Source: Clostridia bacterium (GTDB lineage: Bacteria > Bacillota > Clostridia > Oscillospirales > CAG-272). From it: 64,000 bases of DNA. Made by a program: the position numbers and the translations under genes. Below, one piece after another: positions 39,226 to 48,119 of the stretch (positions within the stretch are counted from its first letter, which is position 1; every line of letters begins with the position of its first letter). Where the stretch lies: positions 1 through 64,000 of the forward strand of contig JAFULR010000016.1 in assembly GCA_017483195.1 (NCBI GenBank), in the 5' to 3' direction. The notes below the pieces were generated by a model. It saw only the letters and a program-made list of their open reading frames with translations. It ran no database searches and was not told the DNA's origin.

Positions 39226-40140
39226 ATGGGAACGGTAGTTACAACGTTGGCACAATGGTTTAAAGAAAACCCAAAAATAGCTTCCGAGTGGGATAGCGCA
39301 TCCAACACGCACCTTGATCCCGAAATTAACGGAATGGGCGTCAATCAAAAGGCATGGTGGATCTGCCCCAAGGGACACCGCTACGATGCGTGGGTATTTT
39401 CTCGCACTCTTAACGGCATGGGCTGTCCATACTGCAAGGGAAAAAGAACCTTAGCGGGCTTCAACGATCTCGCCACCTTCCGCCCCGACGTTTTAGAAAA
39501 ATGGGATTTTGAAAAAAATACTGATATCACACCTGCCGAAGTGACAGAATTTTCGCACAAAAAGGTCTGGTGGAAGTGCGAGAAGGGCCACTCTTGGCAA
39601 GCGCGAGTCGGAGCGATAACGAGCGTCAAGGAGGGCTTTTCGGGCTGTCCGTACTGCTCGGGAAAATACGCTATCACGGGCGAAACGGATCTCGCAACGC
39701 GTTTTCCGGAGATCGCGGCGCAGTGGTGCTACGAGTTAAACGAGGAAACGCCTGACAAAGTGAGTTACCAATCGCACAAATCGGTCTTTTGGAAATGCGA
39801 ACGCGGCCACACCTGGCAGGCAAAGGTCGAATCACGAACGGGCAAACAAAAATCGGGTTGTCCCTATTGTTCGGGCTATCGACTTTGGACAGGGTACAAT
39901 GACCTCGCAACGATGCGCCCAGACATAGCCGCAGAATGGAACCACGAGAAAAACGGTGATCTTAAGCCCACGGACGTATTAAGAAACTGCCGCGAACGCG
40001 TTTGGTGGAAATGCGCCGAGGGGCACGAGTGGCAAACGACAGTTCTTGCCCGCGCAAAGAAAAACGGAACAAATTGCCCCATCTGCTCACGAAAGAAAAA
40101 GCCTTCCCCTGAGGGTAGCGAAGCGGCACGAGCGCAATGA
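39226..40140 (+). CDS. Four-repeat treble-clef zinc-ribbon protein (DUF4379-like)
   Basis: A 304-residue protein made of four tandem units of about 65 residues, each with W-x-C-x2-G-H and C-P-x-C (ICPKGH...CPYC, KCEKGHSW...CPYC, KCERGHTW...CPYC, KCAEGHEW...CPIC) and an intervening DLAT-R/F-P-E/D-I-A-A-E-W segment. This is the probable zinc-ribbon family DUF4379, usually repeated and thought to bind nucleic acid; the function is not known. The last nine residues (EGSEAARAQ) are encoded by a dispersed repeat that runs on past the stop codon. A weak GAGG lies upstream of the ATG. Confidence 0.85.
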   Translation: MGTVVTTLAQWFKENPKIASEWDSASNTHLDPEINGMGVNQKAWWICPKGHRYDAWVFSRTLNGMGCPYCKGKRTLAGFNDLATFRPDVLEKWDFEKNTDITPAEVTEFSHKKVWWKCEKGHSWQARVGAITSVKEGFSGCPYCSGKYAITGETDLATRFPEIAAQWCYELNEETPDKVSYQSHKSVFWKCERGHTWQAKVESRTGKQKSGCPYCSGYRLWTGYNDLATMRPDIAAEWNHEKNGDLKPTDVLRNCRERVWWKCAEGHEWQTTVLARAKKNGTNCPICSRKKKPSPEGSEAARAQ

Positions 40141-40183
40141 ATAACAGTCCAGTGGACTGTTAGAACGCGAGTGGACCGAGCCC
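40114..40183 (+). repeat. Dispersed 70-bp repeat, copy A
   Basis: Starts GGTAGCGAAGCGGCACGAGC and includes AACAGTCCAGTGGACTGTTA and TGGACCGAGCCC. Copies B (48835-48904, inverted) and C (49495-49563) match over almost the full length. Copy A supplies the stop codon of the zinc-ribbon gene. Confidence 0.9.
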
Positions 40184-40600
40184 ACGCGGACCCCCAAAAC
40201 TCGACTGCGCTCGTTTCGGGGAACCCCTACCGCAGGCGAGACAAGGGGGCGAACACATAGCTAAATTCAGGTCAAAACACGGTTTTGCTCGCAAAACTTT
40301 GTCGTAAGACAAAGAGTGTTTTGATAGGCGCGCAAACCATACTCTCGATAACCGTTAAATTTCACGCGCGGCGTATGAGGGGAGCGAAATCCGCACGAAT
40401 CAAGGTCAATAATCTAAACGTAACACGCGACCTTACAGGCACGTTTACATAAGCAAAAACAAAAATCCCGCGCAGTTTTTCGACCGCGTGCCCGACGCGT
40501 AAGCGTCATCCTCGAGCGAAAGCGAAGGATCTTGGGCGCGCATGCGAAAATCCGGCGCGGAGAACAACAAATTTTTAAAAACATTACGGAGGTTATAGTT
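40184..40600. repeat. Gene-free gap with decayed repeat sequence
   Basis: No gene is seen. The segment around 40324-40375 (GATAGGCGCGC...GATAACCG...ACGCGCGGCG) is alignable with 49066-49113 in the island further right, and CAAAACTTTGTC-gtaa-GACAAAG plus GACGC-gtaa-GCGTC hairpins are present. It looks like a partial, rearranged copy of the 48.8-49.6 kb element. Confidence 0.55.
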
Positions 40601-41212
40601 TTGTTTAACAGAAGAAACAAATTAATAGTTGTTGTAATTGCGGTTGTATTGATTGCAATTGCGGTGGTTGCTGCTGTTGTGCTTGTTAATGATACAAACA
40701 ACAAAAAGGCAATTGGCATTGAAATAGTAACTGCACCTGTGGATCTTGAGTACTATAAGTACGATACTCTTGACCTTACGGGTTTGTCTGTAAAGCTCAG
40801 AAAGAACAATGCTCAGTATGACGAGATGATCGATGTTTCAAGGCTAACGGTTACTGGCTTTGACAGCACGGTAGTTACCGAGAGACAGACGGTTACAGTT
40901 TCCTATGAGGGATTTACCGCAACGTTCGCAGTTAAGATTGAGGAGCTTCCCGCACCGAAGCCTGCGGTTGTTGGACTTAAACTCGAAATGGACGAGGGAT
41001 ATGAATTAAAGACAGAATACAAGGTTGGAGAAGCATTGGATCTGTCCCATATGTATTTGGTGGTTACTTATTCTGATGGAACGACTGCAAGAATCTCTGT
41101 AACACTTGATCATGTTTCAGGATTTGATAGTCGCAGACCTGCAACGGAGCAGAGAATTAAGGTATCCTACGGAGGCTTGTTTACAAAATATTATGTAAAC
41201 ATCGTGGAATAA
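40601..41212 (+). CDS. Membrane-anchored protein with two Ig-like (Big_3-type) domains
   Basis: A 203-residue protein. A short basic head (FNRRNK) and one hydrophobic segment (about 7-28) place the rest outside the cell. Two beta-sandwich units follow: IEIVTAPVDLEYYKYDTLDLTGL...TVTGFDSTVVTERQTVTVSYEGF, and a second from VGLKLEMDEGYEL to IKVSYGGLFTKYYVNIVE. These have the Y-x2-GE-x-LDL and GFD-S spacing of group 3 bacterial Ig-like domains. The start is a TTG at 40601 with ACGGAGG eight nt upstream; the longer frame begins in repeat DNA. A paralogue of the same design lies on the other side of the giant prepilin (45926-46573). Confidence 0.8.
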   Translation: MFNRRNKLIVVVIAVVLIAIAVVAAVVLVNDTNNKKAIGIEIVTAPVDLEYYKYDTLDLTGLSVKLRKNNAQYDEMIDVSRLTVTGFDSTVVTERQTVTVSYEGFTATFAVKIEELPAPKPAVVGLKLEMDEGYELKTEYKVGEALDLSHMYLVVTYSDGTTARISVTLDHVSGFDSRRPATEQRIKVSYGGLFTKYYVNIVE

Positions 41213-41304
41213 AAATAAATTACAGAAGTCAGTAAACCGTGGCCGTGAAAACGACACGATTACATAAATTAATTAGTTAATAAACATTACGGAGGAAAAA
41301 AGTA

Positions 41305-44300
41305 ATGAGAAACAACAAACAGAAGGGTTTCACCCTTGTTGAGTTGCTGGTCGTTATCGCGATTTTAGCGATACTTGCGACTGTTGCGACTGTTGGATAC
41401 ACTGCTTTTATTAAGCAGGCGCACGTATCTAACGATGAGAACGTAGCAACACAGCTCAACCATTTTACGGATGCGCTTAAAGCGGATTCGAATAGCCCAG
41501 TCTACGAAAAATTGCAGGCGAACGGCGGCAAGATAACCGTAGACAATGTTCGTGATATTACTGACTACATTCTCACAGATAGCGGACTTGGTACTCTCGT
41601 TCCTCAGTCTGCAGATTATGGATATCACTTCTATTTCGACCTTGATGCACAGGAATACGTGCTTATCGGCGACGACGATCCCAGAATGTTGTCTATGTCT
41701 CCTCTTGGCAGACTTTTTGCAGGTGCGGCTGAGTACTCACTCACAATACACCCCGAGCAGTGCCTCACCAAGGATAGCAGATACTTCCTTGTTGAAACAG
41801 GAACAGAGCTTGCTCGTCTTGTAGCTGAATTCAAGGAAATTTCCGACAAAGACAAATTGAGCGCATACCACACATCCGTTTCTACTTATGAAACAGATGC
41901 TAGAGGTAAGCTCGTAGGTCTTATCGCATTGGTTGAAAGAACTGTTTTCACAACTAATGTAGGACATTTGGTTGTTGATACTACAAAGAATCACGATCAC
42001 TTGTTTGTTCAGAAGGATTTGGTAGTTTCTAATAAAAATAACCACGAAATTACAGGTCTTGACGGCGTTACTGTTATCGACAAAACACATCCTTTGGTAG
42101 CTTTGCAGAGTGAACAGGTTATTGAAATCAGCATCAAGGATGACGTTACTCTTGCAACTCATTCTTGGTGGTTTGCAAACCCCGAGAAGGCTACTCTTGT
42201 AATTAAGGGTATTGCAGATCCTGCAACGCTTGCTACAAGAGTTGACATTGACTTTACAAATGCTAAATTCATCCTTGATGATGGTAAGACTTATACATAT
42301 AAGAATGGCTCCATTATGGATGCTGACGGAAATTCTACACCCGTAGAAGGAAAGAACAAGGTAAAGGATTTCACTGTTACTTGTGACGGTGTGGAAGCAG
42401 GCGTAGTTGCATTCGGTAACTCCGGTAACAATACATACAGCTTGTACATCCATTACAACAAAACAGAAGCCTTCAACTTGGGCGCTACAGGATTCAAGGG
42501 CACAGTTTCTGATGTAAACATTTCCGGTACAGATGATGTCAAATTCGAGAAAATCTCCGGTTCTTCTAAATTGACAGTAACTGAAGACGGTAAGGTTCAG
42601 GTAACAGGTTACCCTGAAACAAATGACCTTACAGCAAAAATCAAAGTAACATGTGGCGTAGCTGAGCCTAAGACAATTGATGTTACTATTGTAAGAGTAA
42701 CCAACGCTTCCGTTCCTTTCAATGGTAGCACATTGACTATGAGCGATAACAATAATACATTGACAATCAGCTACACAGGAAACAAGGTATTTACATTTGG
42801 TACTGCTTCTTTTGCAGACAACTCCTCCAATACAGGTATAAATATTGTAGCTGCAGACAAACAAGTGACAATTACTCATGGTGCAGGTGACGTATTTACT
42901 ATCAGCGACAATAAAACACTCACACTTAACAAGTTTGAGGGCACACAGACTTTCACAATTACAGTTGGTAAGATGAGCAAGACATTTACTGTAACTGTAG
43001 AAGACAACTCTAAGAATCCCTTTGACATTAAGTGGGATACCGATAAAGACGCAGGTATTAAGTACACAACAAGCGGTGAAGGCGAGAATGCAGTAAAGAT
43101 CCCCTCTTTCCTCTACCGTGTTGGTAACGATAATGCGATTACACTCGGCACTCTCTTCAATACTATAGAAGAGTTTAGCGGAAATGCAACACTTACTATT
43201 TACGATGCTTCTCAGAAGTCAGGAACCACTTATAAAGAAATCAATACTTCCAACCCCAATTTGAACGCATCCTACGATGATGCTAAGACACTTTCTTACT
43301 CTGATTGGGCAAGCAAGAAAATCACTTTTAAGGGTGAAGGCGTAGCTATTATCGAAATTACTTACAACAAGCAGACTGTTAAGGTTGCTGTTGAGGTTGT
43401 TGATGGTTACAATGTGTTGACATATGGTGATCTCTCTGCTAAGAATGCAAGCAATCAGACATACAAGAACTTTGTTCTTCAAAATGATATTGAAATGCCC
43501 TCTGAGGGAGCTTTGAATTTGCAAGGCAATTTCTTTGGCAATGGATATACATTTGATATTACAAAGGGCAAGTACCACTATACCGAGGGTGGTCGCAATG
43601 GTATTATTACACTTTACGGTGGCGCACTTATGGATAACGTTGTAATTATCGGTGATAAGTACACAACAATTTGTGACGCACATAAAAATGCTTATTATGT
43701 AGCTGCAATTGGTTTGGAGGGCGGTATACTCTCTAACTCCTATGTTTATGGCTGTCAGACACCCGTACGTTCTACAGGTGGCAAGATCATCAATACCGTT
43801 CTTGATGGTGGCAGATTCGCAAACTTGATTTGTAAGGGTGGTAAAACAACTGTTGAAGACATCACAACAATCAATCAAGCTACTGACAAATACTGTGGTT
43901 TGGGTATTGTAGTTGAGGGAGGTGCAACCTTGAATGTAGATGGTTCACTTACACAGCACAACTGGATTTCTTCAAGCGACAAAGCATTGATCACTGACAA
44001 TACCATATCCACATTTTTTGATTTGATGTTTGGTATCAGTGAAATTAAATTCAATCATAGCAACGACTCTTGGGTTAACACAGGTATATTCCTTAAGGAT
44101 GCGACAGCTATTGTAATTAATGCTCCTTCCAATTATATTAAAGTTGCAAAATCTTATTCTTCCATGGGTATTACCGCTACAGGTTACGCATACAGCTTCA
44201 ATAATAGTGTATATAGCTTTACAGGCAAAGTAACTCCCAATGCGTATACTCCCGTAACACAGGGCGCTTATGCTCCTAAGCTTGAATGGACATACCCCGA

Positions 44301-45864
44301 AGGATACAATTCGACAACTAATACAATTACTATTAAAGTAGATGAAGGTGCAGTACTTGAGTTTGATCCCAACTTCTTGCTTGCATCTAAATACGGTAAC
44401 AATTTGCAGGTTGTAGTAAAGGTAAACGGTCAGGATTATACAGGCAACAAGATTGCAATTAATAGCACTGCTGATAACACATTTACAATCACTTACTCCT
44501 ATACCGATACTTATGTTCATGATATGCTTGGTGCTGGAGTAGTAACATCCATCAACTATGTAGATACGGTTGAAGTTTCAGTTCAGGTTATTAAGCAAGT
44601 TGGTGCTCCCGACTTTACATTCCACTACGGAACAAATGGTAGTGCAAGTGCAGGTTCTCCTCACGTAACACAACCCTCTACTACCGTATCAGGTATAGTT
44701 GTTACAGCAGGTGCTGATAAATACATTATGCCCGATGTATCCGCTACACAAGATAACAAGATCGGTTCTACAACTGTTAATAACGTTACTATCTACTACC
44801 CCATTGTTGATGGTATTAACGTTCGTTCCGGTGCTTCAACTGACTATGACTTCTTGAGATACTATCCCATCTTCAAGGGTGTAACAATTTCGGATGATAC
44901 TCGCTCCTTTGGTTACACAACTACAAAGGAAATGCCCTCATACTTCACTTGGGTATCCGCTTCAATAGATAGTGGTAACTCTTCTTCTGGTTTAGCAACA
45001 GATAAAGAGACGGGTGCTATACTTTATACATGTTACAACGACACTTACTTGTCTCGTTATCAGACACAAAAAGGTAATACCGAAGGCGGCGGAACATCTG
45101 TGGTTAAGTACAGCTATCAGGCGGTTGATGGTAATACTTACTACTACTATATTGGTTATAGATTCTATGATGAAGACGAAGGCGGTGCTTGTGTAACAGG
45201 TGACACGCTTGTAACACTCGCTGACGGTACACAGAAGGAAATTCGAGACGTAACTGCTGAAGATATTCTCCTTGTATGGAATCACTTCACAGGTAAGTAC
45301 GATACAGTTCCTGCTGCAATCATCTTCAATCACGGATATGATTACAACACAGTTATTAAGCTTAACTTTAGCGATGGAACGCAGGTTAAGATGATTAACC
45401 TCCACCAGTTCCTCGATGCAGATCTTAATAAGTACGTTACTATCGATTCTGCTAATGTTCAGGATTATGTTGGACACAACTTCGTAAAGCAGGATGGCGA
45501 TTCTTACACAACAGTAACTCTCGAATCCTATGAAATTTCCGAAGAGTATATCGAAGCTTACGGTATCATTTCCGCACTTCACTACAACTTCTTTGTTGAA
45601 GGCATGTTCTCAACCGACTTTAAGAAAGACGATTATGACCTCTTCAACTATTTCACAATGGGTGAAAACATGATGTTCGATGCAGAACAGATGCAGAGCG
45701 ATATCGACACATACGGTTTGTACACATATGAAGACTTCGCTGAATACCTCACATATGAGCAGTTCGTTGGATTCAATGTACAGTACTTCAAGATTGCAGT
45801 TGGCAAGGGATATTACACATATGAAGGTATTCTTGATTTGATTGCTACATATCTTGGCAAATAA
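41305..45864 (+). CDS. Giant prepilin-like protein with a C-terminal Hint domain
   Basis: A 1519-residue protein. It begins with a type III (type IV pilin) signal, MRNNKQKG|FTLVELLVVIAILAILA, with Glu at +5 after the predicted peptidase cut. Residues about 40-130 form a pilin-like head similar to the 57.7 kb paralogue. The long middle, rich in Thr/Asn/Gly beta strands, has several Ig-like or cadherin-like repeats and a beta-helix-like stretch (about 700-900). From Cys1296 a Hint fold appears: CVTGDTLVTLADGTQKEI (block A), NLHQF (block B) and ALHYNFFVEGMFS (blocks F/G), then about 80 acidic residues. A terminal Asn-Cys for splicing is absent, so self-cleavage rather than splicing is the likely activity. 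ACGGAGG precedes the ATG. Confidence 0.8.
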   Translation: MRNNKQKGFTLVELLVVIAILAILATVATVGYTAFIKQAHVSNDENVATQLNHFTDALKADSNSPVYEKLQANGGKITVDNVRDITDYILTDSGLGTLVPQSADYGYHFYFDLDAQEYVLIGDDDPRMLSMSPLGRLFAGAAEYSLTIHPEQCLTKDSRYFLVETGTELARLVAEFKEISDKDKLSAYHTSVSTYETDARGKLVGLIALVERTVFTTNVGHLVVDTTKNHDHLFVQKDLVVSNKNNHEITGLDGVTVIDKTHPLVALQSEQVIEISIKDDVTLATHSWWFANPEKATLVIKGIADPATLATRVDIDFTNAKFILDDGKTYTYKNGSIMDADGNSTPVEGKNKVKDFTVTCDGVEAGVVAFGNSGNNTYSLYIHYNKTEAFNLGATGFKGTVSDVNISGTDDVKFEKISGSSKLTVTEDGKVQVTGYPETNDLTAKIKVTCGVAEPKTIDVTIVRVTNASVPFNGSTLTMSDNNNTLTISYTGNKVFTFGTASFADNSSNTGINIVAADKQVTITHGAGDVFTISDNKTLTLNKFEGTQTFTITVGKMSKTFTVTVEDNSKNPFDIKWDTDKDAGIKYTTSGEGENAVKIPSFLYRVGNDNAITLGTLFNTIEEFSGNATLTIYDASQKSGTTYKEINTSNPNLNASYDDAKTLSYSDWASKKITFKGEGVAIIEITYNKQTVKVAVEVVDGYNVLTYGDLSAKNASNQTYKNFVLQNDIEMPSEGALNLQGNFFGNGYTFDITKGKYHYTEGGRNGIITLYGGALMDNVVIIGDKYTTICDAHKNAYYVAAIGLEGGILSNSYVYGCQTPVRSTGGKIINTVLDGGRFANLICKGGKTTVEDITTINQATDKYCGLGIVVEGGATLNVDGSLTQHNWISSSDKALITDNTISTFFDLMFGISEIKFNHSNDSWVNTGIFLKDATAIVINAPSNYIKVAKSYSSMGITATGYAYSFNNSVYSFTGKVTPNAYTPVTQGAYAPKLEWTYPEGYNSTTNTITIKVDEGAVLEFDPNFLLASKYGNNLQVVVKVNGQDYTGNKIAINSTADNTFTITYSYTDTYVHDMLGAGVVTSINYVDTVEVSVQVIKQVGAPDFTFHYGTNGSASAGSPHVTQPSTTVSGIVVTAGADKYIMPDVSATQDNKIGSTTVNNVTIYYPIVDGINVRSGASTDYDFLRYYPIFKGVTISDDTRSFGYTTTKEMPSYFTWVSASIDSGNSSSGLATDKETGAILYTCYNDTYLSRYQTQKGNTEGGGTSVVKYSYQAVDGNTYYYYIGYRFYDEDEGGACVTGDTLVTLADGTQKEIRDVTAEDILLVWNHFTGKYDTVPAAIIFNHGYDYNTVIKLNFSDGTQVKMINLHQFLDADLNKYVTIDSANVQDYVGHNFVKQDGDSYTTVTLESYEISEEYIEAYGIISALHYNFFVEGMFSTDFKKDDYDLFNYFTMGENMMFDAEQMQSDIDTYGLYTYEDFAEYLTYEQFVGFNVQYFKIAVGKGYYTYEGILDLIATYLGK
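45190..45630 (+). other. Hint (hedgehog/intein-type) domain in the giant prepilin
   Basis: Cys1296 starts CVTGDTLVTLADG, the intein A-block pattern. The B-block histidine is in MINLHQF, where Asn replaces the usual Thr-x2-His spacing. The closing pattern LHYNFFVEGMF matches the hydrophobic end block of Hint folds. The nucleophile and the B-block His are present; the C-terminal Asn needed for protein splicing is not. Confidence 0.7.
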
Positions 45865-45878
45865 ACTAATACATTTCT

Positions 45879-45902
45879 CACGCCACCCCCACGGGTGGCG
45901 TG
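45879..45902 (+). other. Intercistronic hairpin
   Basis: CACGCCACCC-ccac-GGGTGGCGTG lies between the giant prepilin and the second Ig-like gene. It has no T-run, so it is more likely an mRNA stabiliser or processing site than a terminator. Confidence 0.6.
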
Positions 45903-45925
45903 GGTTAATTACAAAAGGAAAAATT

Positions 45926-46573
45926 ATGGCAAAATTAAAATCGAGAAACTCGAACAGAAAAATTATAATCCTTGTTGCCTGTGTTGTGTTAGCACTAGTA
46001 ATAGGTGCAACAGTGGCTGTTTTGCTTGTGCAGGAACAAAATCACGGCGAGCAGATTAGCCATATTAATATCAGCTCTATGCCCAATGATAGGGAATACT
46101 ATCTTGACGAAGCACTTGATATAACAGGATTATCCGTTCAGGTTGTTTTGAATAATGGTTCTTATTATTTTGTTTCTGCTGATGAAGTGACTGTAACCGG
46201 ATTTGACAGTTCAAAAGTTAAAGAAGAGTTGGTTTTAACTGTAAGATATCAGGGATTTACAGATACATTCACGGTATCTGTTGAAGCGTTTCCTAAGCCT
46301 AAGCCCACACTTGTTTATATAGAGGTAAAGGACTATAAACCAACTTATACATGGGCTGAATGGCAGAGTAATTGGATAAATCTTGATGGAACATATATTG
46401 AGTGTCATTATAGCGACGACAGCACATATAGAGTTACATTGACTACAGCTCGTATCATTGACGGTCTCGAAGGCATAAACGGCCCCGGCACGTATACACT
46501 TACTGTTTACTATGACGAATATGAAAGCGGAGTATTTTGTACTACGACCTTCACTATTACAATAACAAATTAA
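45926..46573 (+). CDS. Second membrane-anchored Ig-like protein, paralogue of the 40.6 kb gene
   Basis: A 215-residue protein with a basic head (KSRNSNRK), one hydrophobic segment (about 12-33) and two extracellular beta domains. The first (ISSMPNDREYYLDEALDITGLSV, then TVTGFDSSKVKEELVLTVRYQGF) is clearly homologous to the 203-residue protein upstream of the giant prepilin. The second is more diverged and contains WAEWQSNWINLDGTYIECHY and VYYDEYESG. ATG at 45926 after AAAAGGAA. The flanking of a Hint-prepilin by two such proteins suggests they work together at the surface. Confidence 0.8.
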   Translation: MAKLKSRNSNRKIIILVACVVLALVIGATVAVLLVQEQNHGEQISHINISSMPNDREYYLDEALDITGLSVQVVLNNGSYYFVSADEVTVTGFDSSKVKEELVLTVRYQGFTDTFTVSVEAFPKPKPTLVYIEVKDYKPTYTWAEWQSNWINLDGTYIECHYSDDSTYRVTLTTARIIDGLEGINGPGTYTLTVYYDEYESGVFCTTTFTITITN

Positions 46574-46574
46574 T

Positions 46575-47351
46575 ATGCCAAGATTCAGTTTAACACACAT
46601 AATATTTTTACTCTGCGTAGTGGCGTTTTTGGCGGGCACGATGTGGCTAATATCGAAGCTCAATCGCAAGTGGCAGAACGTGATGATCGTCATTGGAGCG
46701 CTTCTTTGCGCGGGCGGAATTTTCTTCCGCTACGGTATGGGGCTTTCCTTTGAGGACGGTTTCACTTGGAAAACACTCGGTATGGAGATGCTTCAGGTGT
46801 GCAATTTCAATTTCATTTTGGTTCTGCTTATGCTGATTCCGAAGTTTGAGCTTGCGCGACAGTACAGCATATTTTTCTCGATGTTCGCCGCGTCCACAAC
46901 GCTCGTTAGCCTTCAGTCGAATTGGGCGACGATGAATTGGTACGACCTCACGATTATGAACTCGCTTATCAATCACGTTTTCATTATCGCAGTTCCGCTC
47001 TGGATGCTCTCCGCGCGCCGCTTGAAGCCCCGCAAGGAATATATTTGGACGGTTGCGGGCAGTGTTTTCATTTATATGACGGTGGTTGCGATAATCGTAA
47101 CGGTGCTTATGAAAAACGGCGTAATAACCGATCCCACGCCGCATTATTCGTTTATTTACGATACGTACGGCATTGAGGTGCTTGATTTCCTTTATTGGCT
47201 CATTCCGTGTCCCTATTTTTATCTTTATCCTCTCGGCCCGCTTATGGTAGCATTCTTTTACTTCCTTGCGTGGGCATTCAGAAACTATGAGGTGAAACCT
47301 TATTGGGAACCGGAACGCGATACAAACAAAGACAACCCCTTTGAGGAGTAA
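46575..47351 (+). CDS. YwaF/TIGR02206-type membrane protein
   Basis: A 258-residue integral membrane protein with six or seven hydrophobic segments. The segment EMLQVCNFNFILVLLMLIPK and a late Tyr-rich cluster (IPCPYFYLYPLGPLM) fit the YwaF family, whose function is not known. The ATG is one base after the stop of the second Ig-like gene, so it belongs to the same transcript. Its codon use is more G+C-rich than that of the prepilin genes next to it. The C terminus is charged (RDTNKDNPFEE). Confidence 0.7.
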   Translation: MPRFSLTHIIFLLCVVAFLAGTMWLISKLNRKWQNVMIVIGALLCAGGIFFRYGMGLSFEDGFTWKTLGMEMLQVCNFNFILVLLMLIPKFELARQYSIFFSMFAASTTLVSLQSNWATMNWYDLTIMNSLINHVFIIAVPLWMLSARRLKPRKEYIWTVAGSVFIYMTVVAIIVTVLMKNGVITDPTPHYSFIYDTYGIEVLDFLYWLIPCPYFYLYPLGPLMVAFFYFLAWAFRNYEVKPYWEPERDTNKDNPFEE

Positions 47352-47457
47352 TAATACATATTTCAATTTATATTAACCTATAACCGCAAGTATGGGCACT
47401 CGGCAAGAATCCTTTTGGTGTTTTTCTTCAGTGATTCCTGCGAGCTTGCGGTTAAAA

Positions 47458-47478
47458 AGGGGCGCGGAAACGCGCCCC
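47458..47478. other. GC-rich hairpin in the gap before the tandem prepilins
   Basis: GGGGCGCG-gaaa-CGCGCCCC, preceded by A5. It has a terminator-like T-run only when read on the minus strand. The rest of 47352-47545 shows no gene. Confidence 0.6.
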
Positions 47479-47549
47479 GGATAAGAAAAATGTACGAAAT
47501 AATGTACAAAACGCAATAGAGAAGGGGAAAAGATTTGTGCAAGTTGCCA

Positions 47550-47628
47550 ATCTTTCTCAATTATTGTTGACATTTCCTTGAAAATGGTGTATAATACACT
47601 CGTAAAAAGTCAGAATATTCTGATTTTT
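47550..47628 (+). promoter_or_regulatory. Prepilin promoter with operator-like palindrome and 5' hairpin
   Basis: TTGACA (47567-47572), 17 bp, TATAAT (47590-47595). TCTCAATTATTGTTGACA over the -35 has the TCAA-N6-TTGA form seen at 39.05 and 57.55 kb. The transcript would start near 47602, directly in the hairpin AAAAAGTCAGAATATTCTGATTTTT (split: CAGAATATTCTG with A5/T5 flanks, 47604-47628). The hairpin may protect the 5' end or act as an operator. Confidence 0.75.
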
Positions 47629-47690
47629 CTATGTTTGATTGCACAACAAACACACAAAATTTTTTTGAAAACAAAAGGAGATTTATTCCA

Positions 47691-48086
47691 ATGAAAACTA
47701 AAGGCTTTACACTCGTTGAGTTGCTTGTTGTTATTGCTATCCTCGCAATCCTTGCAACAGTTTCCGTAGTTGGTTACACATCTTACATTAAGAATGCAAA
47801 TGAAAGCGTAGCTCTTCAGGAAATGACTCAGGTTAGATCCTCTATCAAGGCTGAAGACATCCTCAATGGTAACTTTGCTATTTCTGGTGGAAAAGTTGCT
47901 CTTACAACAGGAAAAGATACTTCCAATGAAGAACTCGCTGCATTTGTTACTGAGTTGAACAAAACTTTGAAGAATGGTCAGGTACAGACTATAGCAGATC
48001 AATCTGCTAATATCGTATACAAATCTAAAGACGGAACAATTACTGCTACTTGGGATTTGGTAACTGACGCTATCACTGTTCAGTAA
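47691..48086 (+). CDS. Type IV prepilin-like protein 1
   Basis: A 131-residue pseudopilin. The signal is MKTKG|FTLVELLVVIAILAILA with the +5 Glu, and the alpha1 helix continues to about residue 55 (SYIKNANESVALQEM). The globular head ends VYKSKDGTITATWDLVTDAITVQ, a strand-rich fold of about 75 residues. AAAGGAGA lies upstream of the ATG at 47691. It is followed after 33 bp by a near-duplicate; the first 40 codons are almost identical in both. No assembly genes are nearby. Confidence 0.9.
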   Translation: MKTKGFTLVELLVVIAILAILATVSVVGYTSYIKNANESVALQEMTQVRSSIKAEDILNGNFAISGGKVALTTGKDTSNEELAAFVTELNKTLKNGQVQTIADQSANIVYKSKDGTITATWDLVTDAITVQ

Positions 48087-48119
48087 TATATTAATAAAAT
48101 TTAAAGGAGAATTGGTCCA

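Noticed and set aside
45190..45864. Complete splicing intein in the giant prepilin
   Set aside because: No C-terminal His-Asn followed by Cys/Ser/Thr and no C-extein of substance; the pattern fits a cleavage-type Hint domain better.
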